A DNA stretch of 63,626 bases from Modicisalibacter coralii (GTDB lineage: Bacteria; Pseudomonadota; Gammaproteobacteria; Pseudomonadales; Halomonadaceae), in NCBI RefSeq assembly GCF_004117855.1, contig NZ_QWBW01000018.1:39632-103257 (forward strand), written 5' to 3'. Position numbers and translations under genes: made by a program. Under the pieces are notes generated by a model. That model had not been told where the DNA came from, made no database searches, and saw only the letters and a list, made by a program, of their open reading frames with translations. Position 1 is the stretch's first letter. Every line of letters begins with the position of its first letter. Below, in pieces: positions 36,603 through 45,326 of this stretch.

Positions 36603-37032
36603 CCAATCACCTCCGAAGTTTGTGATCAGGTTCAGATCCAGTCCTATGACGATCGATTCGCTGGCTTGTCGATAGGGATCCTTTGATGCCTCAGCGGGTA
36701 CGTATCCTAGAAGATTCCCCCTATCTTGCAACCACCCGCCCTGGTGCACGCGCATCGCCGCCGCAACGGCCCCCGGCTGGGCCCCGCCGTACGGCTCGAC
36801 CTCCCGCCCGGGCTCGTTTGCCGCGTCGAACCCGATGCCGACTCGCCTGTCCAAGTCGGTAATCGACCGGGGCGAGGTCATCCCGGCCCGCTGTCGAGGG
36901 GCTTCTCACATCGCGCCCCAAGCACGCAACCTTTGGCACAACCCACGCGAAAGTAAACCTACGTTATCGCAGGGAGGCTACCGATCATGGTTTCTTTTGC
37001 GCTTTTTGCAGGACTGCTGATTAGGAGAGTGC
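36603..37032. other. 430-base divergent promoter region of ectD and crp-like gene
   Basis: No protein frame here has a ribosome site; the small plus-strand frame at 36835 is not protein-like. The region must carry both the osmotic promoter of ectD and the promoter of the Crp/Fnr gene. I could not find a convincing TGTGA or TTGAT palindrome in it. Confidence 0.45.
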
Positions 37033-37797
37033 GTGCGACACGTGAGCAGTCACATGTTGAAGCGTTTCGGGCATTTCGTCTCGCTGAGCGAGGCAGAAAC
37101 CGCTCTGCTGAGCGAACTGGAGCGCGACTCCCGGCCGGTGGCGGCGGGAGACTGGCTGTGGCACGAAGGCGATCCGGCGGACACCCTGCTGGTCCTCAGC
37201 GAAGGCTGGGCCTGTTCGGCCCGTTATCTGCCCGACGGCAGTCGCCAGTTGCTGGAAGTCTTCCTGCCCGGCGACATCCTGGGTATCTTCGAACTGGTTA
37301 CCGGCGAACGGCGCAACGACGTCTCCATGCTGACCGACGGCCAGGTCAGCGAGTATCCCTACACTCGCGTTTTCGAGCTCTTCGAACGCTCGGAACGGCT
37401 CAAGACCGCGCTCTTCGCCATCGCCAACCAGCATCAGGCCATGCTGGCCGAACGCCTGGTGAGCGTGGCACGCCGCAACGCTCGCGAGCGTCTGGCTCAC
37501 TTTCTCTGCGAGTGCCGCGCCCGGTTGCCGGGCTCCATGAACGACACGGCCACCCAGAGTTTTCTGCTGCCGTTGTCACAGCAGGATCTGGCCGATGCCC
37601 TGGGCATGAGCACGGTGCACGTGAGCCGCACCTTCACTGCCCTGGCCTGCCTGGGGCTGGTACGCCGCCAGCACTTCCACATGGTGATTCTCGACCCGCG
37701 ACGCCTCGAGTGCATGGCCGATTTCAACGGCGACTACCTCGCCTGTGACCATCAGGCGCTCGTCCGCCCCCCGGAGCTGATCGCCGGCGGGCCCTGA
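37033..37797 (+). CDS. Crp/Fnr-family regulator 1, next to ectD
   Basis: 254 residues from a GTG with AGGAG 5 bases upstream (an internal ATG is at 37054). Cyclic-nucleotide-type sensor domain (DWLWHEGDPADTLLVLSEG, LEVFLPGDILG) followed by a winged helix: LSQQDLADALGMSTVHVSRTFTALACLGLVRR, with recognition helix STVHVSRT. No N-terminal cysteine cluster, so not an Fnr oxygen sensor, and the phosphate-binding cassette of cAMP-binding Crp is not evident. Clearly related to the two proteins at 61177 and 62377. Confidence 0.88.
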   Translation: MRHVSSHMLKRFGHFVSLSEAETALLSELERDSRPVAAGDWLWHEGDPADTLLVLSEGWACSARYLPDGSRQLLEVFLPGDILGIFELVTGERRNDVSMLTDGQVSEYPYTRVFELFERSERLKTALFAIANQHQAMLAERLVSVARRNARERLAHFLCECRARLPGSMNDTATQSFLLPLSQQDLADALGMSTVHVSRTFTALACLGLVRRQHFHMVILDPRRLECMADFNGDYLACDHQALVRPPELIAGGP

Positions 37798-37971
37798 GAT
37801 CGAGGCGTCTTGAAACCTTCCATGCTTCCCGGTCGGAGGGACAAGCCCTTCCCCCGACAGTGACGGGCGAATGAATCTCGGCCGCACCGGCTGGGATTCG
37901 CCATGCGTTGCCAACCCATTGTCGCCCCACTATGTTGTCTACAACCCTCATGAAAATCGAGGGCTCCAATA

Positions 37972-39681
37972 ATGACAACGGCAGGGGACATTATGCGATC
38001 CGATATCGCCAAGGGACTGCCGTGGCAACGGTTCATTCCGTTGTATCCCAAGGGCAGGGTGGGCCGGCATCTGCGATGTCTCGGCGTGCTGGCCTGCCTG
38101 ATGGGCCTGGGGTGCCTGATCGTCTATGCGACCGGCGGCACGGCTTACGCCTATCCGTACCTGATGCTGATTCCGGTGATCCTGAGCGCCGCCTGGTATC
38201 ACGTCTACGGCGGCCTGACGGCCGCCTTCGTCGCCGCCTCCCTGTTGGCGTGCCTGCCGCTCGAGGTGGCCACCGGGACGACACAACCCATCAGCAACTA
38301 TCTGGTCCGGCTGAGCCTGTATCTGGCGATCGGCGGTTTCACCGGGTGGCTCTTCAAGATGCTGGAAGAGGCCAATCGACTGCGCGAGATGGTCTTGCGC
38401 CACGATCCCCGCTCCGGCCTGCTCAACCTGGTCGCCCTGGAGGAGTCGCTGTCGTGCGACGTCCTCGCGCCCGCCGAGCAGCGGGCCTCGATGGCCCTCT
38501 TTCTGGTTCGCATCACCGACATCACCGACGTGCTCGAGGCCCTGGGGGCGGATGCCACGGACGCCCTGGTCACCGCCCTGGGCACACGCTTTCGGGTGGA
38601 GTTCCCGGCCATCGAGGGCGTCTATCGCTACGGCAACGCCGAAATGCTGCTGCTGTTCAGGGACATCCGGCGCCCCGACATTGCCCGGCTCGCCGAGGCA
38701 CTGAGCGAGGCCGGTGAACGCAACATCGTCATCCAGGACCTGCCCATTCGCCCGCAGCTGGTCTTGGGCAGCGCCCTCGGCCGGCGTGACGGCAATCTGT
38801 TCGACGACCTGATACGCGAGTCACGCATGGCCATGCTCGCCGCGCTCGAGCATAAACGCAGCCACTGTCACTATTCGCCGGACTATCAGCGACGCACGCT
38901 GCAGACGGTCCAGTTGATCTCCCGCGTGCGGCGCGGCGTCGAGCGCGAGGAGTTCGAGCTGCACTATCAGCCCAAGATCCGCCTGGCCGATGGCCGGGTC
39001 TGTGGTTGTGAAGCCCTGCTGCGATGGCGCAGCGATGACGGCAGCCTGGTGGCGCCGGGCCTGTTCATGCCCAAGGTCGAGGATACCTCGCTGATCGCGC
39101 CGATCACCGAGTACGTGACCGAACGTGCCTGCCGCTTCGTCATGCAGCATGACGAGCCCGTGAGCATCAATTTCTCGGTACGCAACCTCTACGACGAGAG
39201 TCTGCTCTACCGATTGCAGGCGCTGGTCGAATCACAGGGTATCGACCCCCGACGCCTCGAGGTCGAGATCACCGAAGGGGCGCTGATTCAGGACCTGGCC
39301 TTCGCCAAGGCCGTCATTCAGAAAATCCGCGACTTCGGTGCCGGCGTCAGCATCGACGATTTCGGAACCGGCTTTTCCTCCTTCAAGTACCTGCGCCACC
39401 TGCCGATCTCGGGGCTCAAGATCGACCGTGCCTTCGTGCAGGATCTCGAGAGCGACCCTCGCGCCCGGGCGCTGATGAAATGCATGATCGAGGTCGGCCA
39501 TGCCCTGAGCCTGACGGTCACCGCCGAAGGCGTCGAGACCGACGAACAGTACAAGATATTGAGCGACCTGGGCTGCGATCAGATACAGGGGTTTCTCATC
39601 TCGCCGGCCCTGCCACCCGAGGCGTACCTGGCCTGGCGCCGGACTCATGCCGCCCGCGCGCTGCCGGGCATGATTCGGTGA
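37972..39681 (+). CDS. Membrane c-di-GMP phosphodiesterase (degenerate GGDEF plus EAL)
   Basis: 569 residues. Four or so membrane helices at the N-terminus (about 35-125), a GGDEF domain whose signature has become GNAEM (YRYGNAEMLLLF), so it cannot make c-di-GMP, and an EAL domain with its catalytic set intact: CEALLRW, INFSVRN, EITEG, IDDFGTGFSS, LKIDRAF and AEGVETDEQ. Expected role is breakdown of c-di-GMP at the inner membrane, lowering adhesion. An alternative start at 37993 has its own AGGGG. Convergent with the Ter kinase gene, 73 bases apart. Confidence 0.9.
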   Translation: MTTAGDIMRSDIAKGLPWQRFIPLYPKGRVGRHLRCLGVLACLMGLGCLIVYATGGTAYAYPYLMLIPVILSAAWYHVYGGLTAAFVAASLLACLPLEVATGTTQPISNYLVRLSLYLAIGGFTGWLFKMLEEANRLREMVLRHDPRSGLLNLVALEESLSCDVLAPAEQRASMALFLVRITDITDVLEALGADATDALVTALGTRFRVEFPAIEGVYRYGNAEMLLLFRDIRRPDIARLAEALSEAGERNIVIQDLPIRPQLVLGSALGRRDGNLFDDLIRESRMAMLAALEHKRSHCHYSPDYQRRTLQTVQLISRVRRGVEREEFELHYQPKIRLADGRVCGCEALLRWRSDDGSLVAPGLFMPKVEDTSLIAPITEYVTERACRFVMQHDEPVSINFSVRNLYDESLLYRLQALVESQGIDPRRLEVEITEGALIQDLAFAKAVIQKIRDFGAGVSIDDFGTGFSSFKYLRHLPISGLKIDRAFVQDLESDPRARALMKCMIEVGHALSLTVTAEGVETDEQYKILSDLGCDQIQGFLISPALPPEAYLAWRRTHAARALPGMIR

Positions 39682-39754
39682 GATTCCCAAAGACGACGGC
39701 GCTCCCCGCACGCCTTCCCCCTGACGCCGTCACGTCTTGTCCGGGCCTTTACCG

Positions 39755-41245
39755 CTACACCAACTGCAAGTAGAGCAGGCGGCTGCCTGACGAGGTCCCG
39801 GTCAACAGTTGCAGTCCGTCGGCGAGTTCCACCTTGCCGCCTACCGGTATTGACTCCCCCGTTCCCACATTCACCAACGCCGGCATGCCCTCGTTGACCA
39901 GGAACCAACGTGCCTTGTGGTGCACGAAATAACCGACACGCGATTTGTGCCTCTCGGCCAGTCGCTCGTTGGGCACGATCGTTCGATCGATGTGCCAGGG
40001 AAAGAGACTCTGATTGGAGTAAACCATCAACCGATGGTTATCCGGCCGGTAGCGGTCGCCTCGCTTCGAGTAAAGATTGATCACCGGCAGTCGCCCCCGA
40101 TAGGGCGTGCCACAGAAGGGGCAGCGTGGCGCCCTGGTGTTGTCGAAGACGAACCAGCCTTGCTGGCAGTCACGATTCTGGCACGGTTGAATCAGGTCGA
40201 CCGTCTTGATCAGTGCCGCCTCCCACTCGTCGGCACTGGGCCGGCTGCGAGGCTCGTGCAACCCCTCGATGAAGGCCCGGTCGAACAGTGCCTTGAGATA
40301 GGGACCGGTCACGGTATAGGGCAGCCGACTCGGGTCCTTCCACGGCATTTCGGTCGGTTTGGCCTCGCTGGGATCGATGCGGTTGCTGGCATCATCAGGG
40401 TGCTCGACGAACAGCGCCTCGGCCCCCATGGTCAGACGCTCGTCCTCGCCGGGGTCCTCGGCATGCACCTTTTTGCCGCGCAGCGGGTGCCGCAGCAGCA
40501 ACAGGGTGTAGACCATCACGGCCAGCGCATGCCGATCGGTCAGGATGCTGGGCAGGGCACGGTTCGGGTCGGTCTTCGGCAGATGGCTACTTGCCACGCA
40601 CTCCGGGGCGATAAAGTCGGGCGTGCCCACGACCTCCGGCGGGAAGCGATCGGGAACCACGAGTCCGTCGACATCGATGATGCAAACCTGGCCCTTGGTG
40701 GGAGCCAGCAGCACGTTCTTGTAGCTCAGGTCGCTATGCGCCAGCCCCGCCGCGTGCAATCGCCGCACGGCGCGTGCCAGACGCAGGCAAAGCTGCAGGT
40801 AATTGAGCCAGCTCCCCCGCTCGCGCGCATCGAGAAACTTGAACTGGTTGTTGGGTGACGCGAACCACTTGCCTTCCTTGTCCTTGCCCTGAATCTTGAG
40901 CATGTCGCCATTCAACGAACCATGCTCGAAGAAGAAGTGGTCCTTGTAGAAAGGCGCCACGATGCCGACCCGTCCATTGTGCTCCACCGTCGCGGTGGGC
41001 CAGCAGAATAGCTGTTCCCAATAATCGCCCTGGGTGTCGTCGAAAATCCGCTGACGATAGGTGCCGGTGATCATTTCCAGGCGCTGACGCGCTGCCGCAT
41101 CCAGGGCGTTGCGGTAGAACGCCACCACATAACGCTTGTCAGGACTGGCATAGACATCCTTCATGCCACCGCTGGCGATGATCTTGTCACGAAACTCGAC
41201 CCGCTCGCCGTTCGAATCGGTCAGGGTGATGATCGATTCACTCAT
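39755..41245 (-). CDS. Ter-associated protein kinase with zinc ribbon and FHA-like tail
   Basis: 496 residues from MSESIITLTDSNG. Kinase fold: nucleotide loop SGGMKDVY, catalytic loop AHSDLSYKNVLL (HSD with metal Asn), metal-binding DVDG in place of DFG, and APEC. A four-Cys zinc ribbon follows (CQNRDCQQGWF...CPFCG, near residues 355-385), then a C-terminal beta-rich region resembling an FHA domain. Last gene of the arm terA-terY x3-phosphatase-kinase; overlaps the phosphatase by 8 bases. In described Ter systems this kinase, a PP2C phosphatase and TerY form a signalling triad. Confidence 0.82.
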   Translation of the reverse strand: MSESIITLTDSNGERVEFRDKIIASGGMKDVYASPDKRYVVAFYRNALDAAARQRLEMITGTYRQRIFDDTQGDYWEQLFCWPTATVEHNGRVGIVAPFYKDHFFFEHGSLNGDMLKIQGKDKEGKWFASPNNQFKFLDARERGSWLNYLQLCLRLARAVRRLHAAGLAHSDLSYKNVLLAPTKGQVCIIDVDGLVVPDRFPPEVVGTPDFIAPECVASSHLPKTDPNRALPSILTDRHALAVMVYTLLLLRHPLRGKKVHAEDPGEDERLTMGAEALFVEHPDDASNRIDPSEAKPTEMPWKDPSRLPYTVTGPYLKALFDRAFIEGLHEPRSRPSADEWEAALIKTVDLIQPCQNRDCQQGWFVFDNTRAPRCPFCGTPYRGRLPVINLYSKRGDRYRPDNHRLMVYSNQSLFPWHIDRTIVPNERLAERHKSRVGYFVHHKARWFLVNEGMPALVNVGTGESIPVGGKVELADGLQLLTGTSSGSRLLYLQLV

Positions 41246-42830
41246 CCGTAGCGTCTCCCGAGTCGGCATTCGCCACCCGACCGTCCCGATACAGCACCGC
41301 CAGCGTCCGGTCGTCGTGATGACGCTCGATGAAGAAATCCAGGTACTCGAGCAATGGGTCCCGCTCCTCCTCACACCGCGGTGCGGCCAGGACCGGAGCC
41401 AGTTCTCCGTATAGCGACCACCAGCCTGCGGCTTCCTGCATGGCGTTATCGGAATCGAACTTGGGATCGGTCACGCCATCGGTCGCCAGAATCAGCGCGT
41501 CGAGGGTTTCGAATACGCCGACCTTGACGCGCTGATAGAGGCTCTGCCCCTCCTGGAACAACGGGGCATCGAGAAAGCGGGTCTGCCCGGCATGCTGCCC
41601 CGAGTCGGCACTGTTCATGAGCGTCGCCCGACAGCCCTCGAAGAGCGCAGCGATCGCCCCGTCGCCGATACCGAAGGTCACCACCACGTGCCCTTGCGAG
41701 GTTTGCTTGTGCAGCGCCAGCAGCAGGGTGGTCGAAAAGGCCTTCAGGGGACGACCGGAGGCCTCGGCTTCGTCGTGGATCGCCCGGTGCCCCCGATGTA
41801 CGGCGGTAATGATGGTCTCCTGCAGGGGGATCACCAGCGCTTGCGGCATTCGCGAACGATCACCCTCCGCCCACCACGTCAACACGGCCCGCTCCAGCTC
41901 GGCACCGGCGTTCTCGTCGAGAGTCGAAAGCAGGGTATCGCGAGCGGTCGTCGTCGCCAGCAGGCTACCTTGTCGGGAAAATTCACAGGAACCCGCGCCA
42001 TCGCCAACCAACAACAGGTTCCAGCCTGATGTCGTGCGATCGATCACGCCTTCGTCATCCCGCTGACCGCCACGATGGGCGTGAGAGCGACCGCGCAGCG
42101 ATCCCACGGCCATACGCCAGCCATCGCCCGCCGCCAGCCGTTCGACCACGGCGTCGGGCTTGGCGTAGGGCGCATTCGGGTCGGACGCCCGGTTCTGCCA
42201 GAGGTCCCGTGAACTCGGGATCAGCGCCAGCTTGAGTGTCAGGCGCTCGACCGGCTCATCGCGACTATCGACTCCCACCATCGACAGCACCACCGAACCG
42301 CTCAGCGTCGGCTTGCCCTGCAGCCACCGCGTCTCGGTCAACGTCAGGCCGGTGCCGGCATCGTCCTCGAGAACCAGGCGCGACGGCAGGTGGTCGATCA
42401 CCGCGTCGAGCTCGACCTCGTAAACCTGGCCGACGCGGCCGTTGGGCAGGCTCTCGGTGCGGGCCGGCACCGGCGGTGGCTCGGGCGGGGGGGCCGACGA
42501 TACCGGAATGTCGCCGGGCTGCAGAGAGGCGGCGGCGTGCGGGTCATCCGAGTCGGTATCATGATGTCCAGACACTGTGGTTTCCTCGCTGATGGCGATG
42601 CCCGGCGTGAAGCCGTCCGGCTGGACTTCTGGCGCTTGGTGCTTCTCGGCGCTCTCGGCAAAGTGCCGAGCCAGCTTGTCATGCAATTGCTCTCGAAACG
42701 CGTCGATCATCTCCGCCGCGTCGGTCTCGGTCATCACGCGCTCCATCAGGCTATCCTTCAGTCGCTGCCGAGGATTCGCGTACATCAAGCTGGAGAGCAC
42801 GCGGGTGTAATACGCTTGCGACCGCCTCAC
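41238..42830 (-). CDS. Ter-associated PP2C-family protein phosphatase
   Basis: 530 residues. The first ~110 are charged and Pro-rich with low complexity; about 125-215 is a beta-rich segment; the rest is a PP2C metal-dependent Ser/Thr phosphatase with VGDGAGSCEFSRQGSLL, TFGIGDGAI and ILATDGVTD metal sites. It would reverse the action of the neighbouring kinase, possibly on TerY or TerD-family proteins. Overlaps the preceding terY3 by 4 bases and the kinase by 8, so all three are coupled. Confidence 0.85.
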   Translation of the reverse strand: MRRSQAYYTRVLSSLMYANPRQRLKDSLMERVMTETDAAEMIDAFREQLHDKLARHFAESAEKHQAPEVQPDGFTPGIAISEETTVSGHHDTDSDDPHAAASLQPGDIPVSSAPPPEPPPVPARTESLPNGRVGQVYEVELDAVIDHLPSRLVLEDDAGTGLTLTETRWLQGKPTLSGSVVLSMVGVDSRDEPVERLTLKLALIPSSRDLWQNRASDPNAPYAKPDAVVERLAAGDGWRMAVGSLRGRSHAHRGGQRDDEGVIDRTTSGWNLLLVGDGAGSCEFSRQGSLLATTTARDTLLSTLDENAGAELERAVLTWWAEGDRSRMPQALVIPLQETIITAVHRGHRAIHDEAEASGRPLKAFSTTLLLALHKQTSQGHVVVTFGIGDGAIAALFEGCRATLMNSADSGQHAGQTRFLDAPLFQEGQSLYQRVKVGVFETLDALILATDGVTDPKFDSDNAMQEAAGWWSLYGELAPVLAAPRCEEERDPLLEYLDFFIERHHDDRTLAVLYRDGRVANADSGDATDE

Positions 42831-43876
42831 CCTTGCCCCCTGCCGATATCGAAACGGCTACCACCACCGTCGCCGAACTCGATGGAGGCATCACACCAGG
42901 GGCAGGTCTGCACCCCGGGCCCGTTGCAGCACATCAACCTGCCACAACGGCACATCGCAAACGACGTGGCCGCTGCACAATGCGGACACGGCGGCACGCC
43001 CTCGAGCTGATCGCTGCTAACCGTCGAGGCACTCCCCCCTTCAGCACTCCATTCGAAATACGTTTCGCTCAACGGATAGGCACCCTCGAGTCCGTAGACG
43101 CCCTGCCCTGCAGGCCCACCGAAGCCCCCTGGCACCGATATGGCGTTGTACTTGAGCAGGTACGGCTTCCGGCTGCGATGGCAACGCCCGGTAAAGACGA
43201 CGACCTGATCGTCGACTGGCGCCGCATCGCCATCCTTGACCAGGCTGATCCCCACCTCCTCGGCCTTGGCCAGTGAAATACCCGGTGCGCTCTGGCCCAT
43301 GTCGAGCGCCTGACTCTGAGCGGCGACCGACGCGGAGACCCATCGCGCGAAGCGGCTCAGATCATCGTCACCACCGGCCCCCAGGGCCACGACATCATCG
43401 GTGAGCTGCTTGAGTATCCGGGCATCGGCGGCGCCGCCCAGGGTCACGGCAATCAGGTGGGCACGACTGGCATACTGCTGGCGCCAACGACGAATCGCCG
43501 CCTCGGTACGATCGGTCGGACGGCCATCGGTCAGCAGGTAGACAACCGGCTCCCAGTCACCTCGTCGATCGGGCGTGGTCTTCTTGACATCGACCTCGAT
43601 ACGCGTCATCAGCTCATCGAGCGCCTCGCCCAGCGCCGTGCCGCCCCCCAGGGGCAAGCGCGGCGGATAGAAGCTCATCAACTCGACCAATGGCACCACC
43701 ATGCCCGCCTTCCCGGCGAAGGCGATCACCGAGATGTACACAGTCTCCAGGGCGTTGGGATCCTGACGAAGCTGCTCGACGATCGACTCCATGGCAGCCT
43801 GCAACTGAACCAGTGGCTCGCCAGCCATGGACTCCGAGACATCGAGCACGAAGAAAATCGGTAAACGTCGCATCAC
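42827..43876 (-). CDS. TerY-like vWA protein 3 with C-terminal zinc ribbon
   Basis: 349 residues. vWA domain (1-200) with metal-site DVSES (about 12-16), a Thr in GGGTALGEALDE and LTDGRPTD. After it comes a ~80-residue beta-rich region, then two Cys-rich motifs, CPHCAAATSFAMCRCG and CPWC, forming a zinc ribbon. Nine bases after terY2. Of the three vWA copies only this one has the extra domains, so it is the likely bridge to the phosphatase and kinase. Confidence 0.85.
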   Translation of the reverse strand: MMRRLPIFFVLDVSESMAGEPLVQLQAAMESIVEQLRQDPNALETVYISVIAFAGKAGMVVPLVELMSFYPPRLPLGGGTALGEALDELMTRIEVDVKKTTPDRRGDWEPVVYLLTDGRPTDRTEAAIRRWRQQYASRAHLIAVTLGGAADARILKQLTDDVVALGAGGDDDLSRFARWVSASVAAQSQALDMGQSAPGISLAKAEEVGISLVKDGDAAPVDDQVVVFTGRCHRSRKPYLLKYNAISVPGGFGGPAGQGVYGLEGAYPLSETYFEWSAEGGSASTVSSDQLEGVPPCPHCAAATSFAMCRCGRLMCCNGPGVQTCPWCDASIEFGDGGGSRFDIGRGQG

Positions 43877-43885
43877 GGCCTCGCG

Positions 43886-44530
43886 TTACAAGACAACCTG
43901 AACTTCGTCGGGCGGCGGCGGCAAGGTGATGTCATCGTCAGCACCATGCTGCTGGCCGCTGGCGTTAGCCGCGATGGAGGCCGAAACCCACTGGAAGTAC
44001 GTGGCGAAACCGGCACTGTCCATGGTCTCGAGACTCACCGTCTTGGTCGCGAACTTCTTCAGATGCTCCTGCTTGGCCTTAGGGCCCGCGGCACAGGCGA
44101 TGATCTCCGAGAACTTCATCCCCTTGATACGCTTTACCGCCGCCTCGAAGTCCATCAGGTCCGACGGTGCGCCATCGGTCATGACGAACAGCATCGGTCG
44201 AAAGTCGCCCTTCTGCTCGGCGGTCGAAGTGATGACGTCCCGCTCCACACAATCGCAAACCTTGTCGAGACCTTCCCCCATATGGGTCGCTCCGGAACGG
44301 GGCAGCTCGATGTCCTCGACCTGGGCGTCGGCCAACGGCTGCAGGGGGAGCAGCTCCTTCACCTGATGATCGAAGGTAATGACCGAAAGGTACACGGTCT
44401 CCAGCGCATAGGGATCCTGGCGCAGAGCCGTCAGCATCGCTGCCAGCCCAACGTTGACCGACTGAATGGGCTCGCCGCGCATGGAGCCCGACGAGTCGAT
44501 GAGCAAATAAATGGGTAGTCGACGATCCAT
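43886..44530 (-). CDS. TerY-like vWA protein 2
   Basis: 214 residues from the ATG with AGGAG 4 bases upstream. A bare vWA domain with a canonical metal site: DSSGSM (about 11-16), GATHMGEGLD and MTDGAPSD. vWA domains of this type bind partner proteins through a metal ion. Related to terY1 (44545) and to the N-terminal part of terY3; the trio looks like tandem duplication followed by divergence. Confidence 0.86.
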   Translation of the reverse strand: MDRRLPIYLLIDSSGSMRGEPIQSVNVGLAAMLTALRQDPYALETVYLSVITFDHQVKELLPLQPLADAQVEDIELPRSGATHMGEGLDKVCDCVERDVITSTAEQKGDFRPMLFVMTDGAPSDLMDFEAAVKRIKGMKFSEIIACAAGPKAKQEHLKKFATKTVSLETMDSAGFATYFQWVSASIAANASGQQHGADDDITLPPPPDEVQVVL

Positions 44531-44544
44531 GGTGACTCCTGGCC

Positions 44545-45189
44545 TCAATCTTTGTGCAGGTCGATGACATTGATTTCTCGAGGCGGCGGCGGCAGTTCCG
44601 CAACGCCATCGCCGCCGCCGGACTCCACGGACTGGCTGGTCATCGAGACGCTTGCCGACACCCAGGCGAAGAAAGCGCGGATCGACTCGGCGTCGTTACT
44701 GTCCAACCGAACCACATCCGTGGCGAACCGCTGCAGATCCGCCACGTCGGCCTCGGCACCCGCCGCGCAGCCAACCACCTTGGCCACGCTGACGTTCTTC
44801 ATGGCCTGGACACCGGCCTCCAGGTCATCATTGGCAACGCCATCGGTGAACACGAAGACCAGCGGGCGCCAGTCACCCTTGGCATCACGGGTCGCTGTCT
44901 TGACCTCCCGGCGGATTCCCTCGGCGGTCAGCGTCAACGCGGCGCCAAGGGACGTCGAACCATCCGGACGGAGCGTGGGCGGCTGGAAGGTCATCAGGTC
45001 GGACAACCCCACGGTATGCTCGGCTTTCGAGCTGAACTCGATGACCGAGAGATGCACCGTCTCCAGGGCGAAAGGGTCTTGTCGCAACATGTCGACAAGC
45101 GCCTGCAGCCCTTGGTTGACGGCATCGATCGGCTCACCGGCCATGGAATAGGACTTGTCGAGGACAAGGTACACGGGCAGTCGTCTCAT
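44545..45189 (-). CDS. terY: TerY-like vWA protein 1
   Basis: 214 residues from the ATG with GAGGA 5 bases upstream. vWA metal site DKSYSM, then GSTSLGAALTL and FTDGVANDD. TerY was named in the plasmid tellurite loci of enterobacteria. Same length as terY2, 14 bases apart. A 137-base gap with a nested hairpin separates it from terA. Confidence 0.86.
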   Translation of the reverse strand: MRRLPVYLVLDKSYSMAGEPIDAVNQGLQALVDMLRQDPFALETVHLSVIEFSSKAEHTVGLSDLMTFQPPTLRPDGSTSLGAALTLTAEGIRREVKTATRDAKGDWRPLVFVFTDGVANDDLEAGVQAMKNVSVAKVVGCAAGAEADVADLQRFATDVVRLDSNDAESIRAFFAWVSASVSMTSQSVESGGGDGVAELPPPPREINVIDLHKD

Positions 45190-45225
45190 GGATTCCTCAT
45201 GACGGTTAGTGTCGGTAGTGCGCGA

Positions 45226-45277
45226 TGGTGGGTCGACGTCGCCGATTCCCCGAGACCGCTCGGGACGCGACCCACCA
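45226..45277 (-). repeat. Nested hairpin between terA and terY1
   Basis: An outer perfect 10-bp stem TGGTGGGTCG / CGACCCACCA (45226-45235 and 45268-45277) encloses a second stem CCCGAG / CTCGGG (45249-45264). No U-tract. In the terA-terY transcript this would fold stably and could act as attenuator or processing site. Confidence 0.6.
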
Positions 45278-45326
45278 GGCATGATAGGAGCATGGCAGGC
45301 CCATCAGACGTTCCCGCCGCCGCGGC

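Noticed and set aside
37033-37797. Regulator 1 as an oxygen-sensing Fnr for the cyd boxes
   Set aside because: It lacks the N-terminal cysteine cluster needed for an Fe-S centre, and so do the other two paralogues; Anr is presumably encoded elsewhere.
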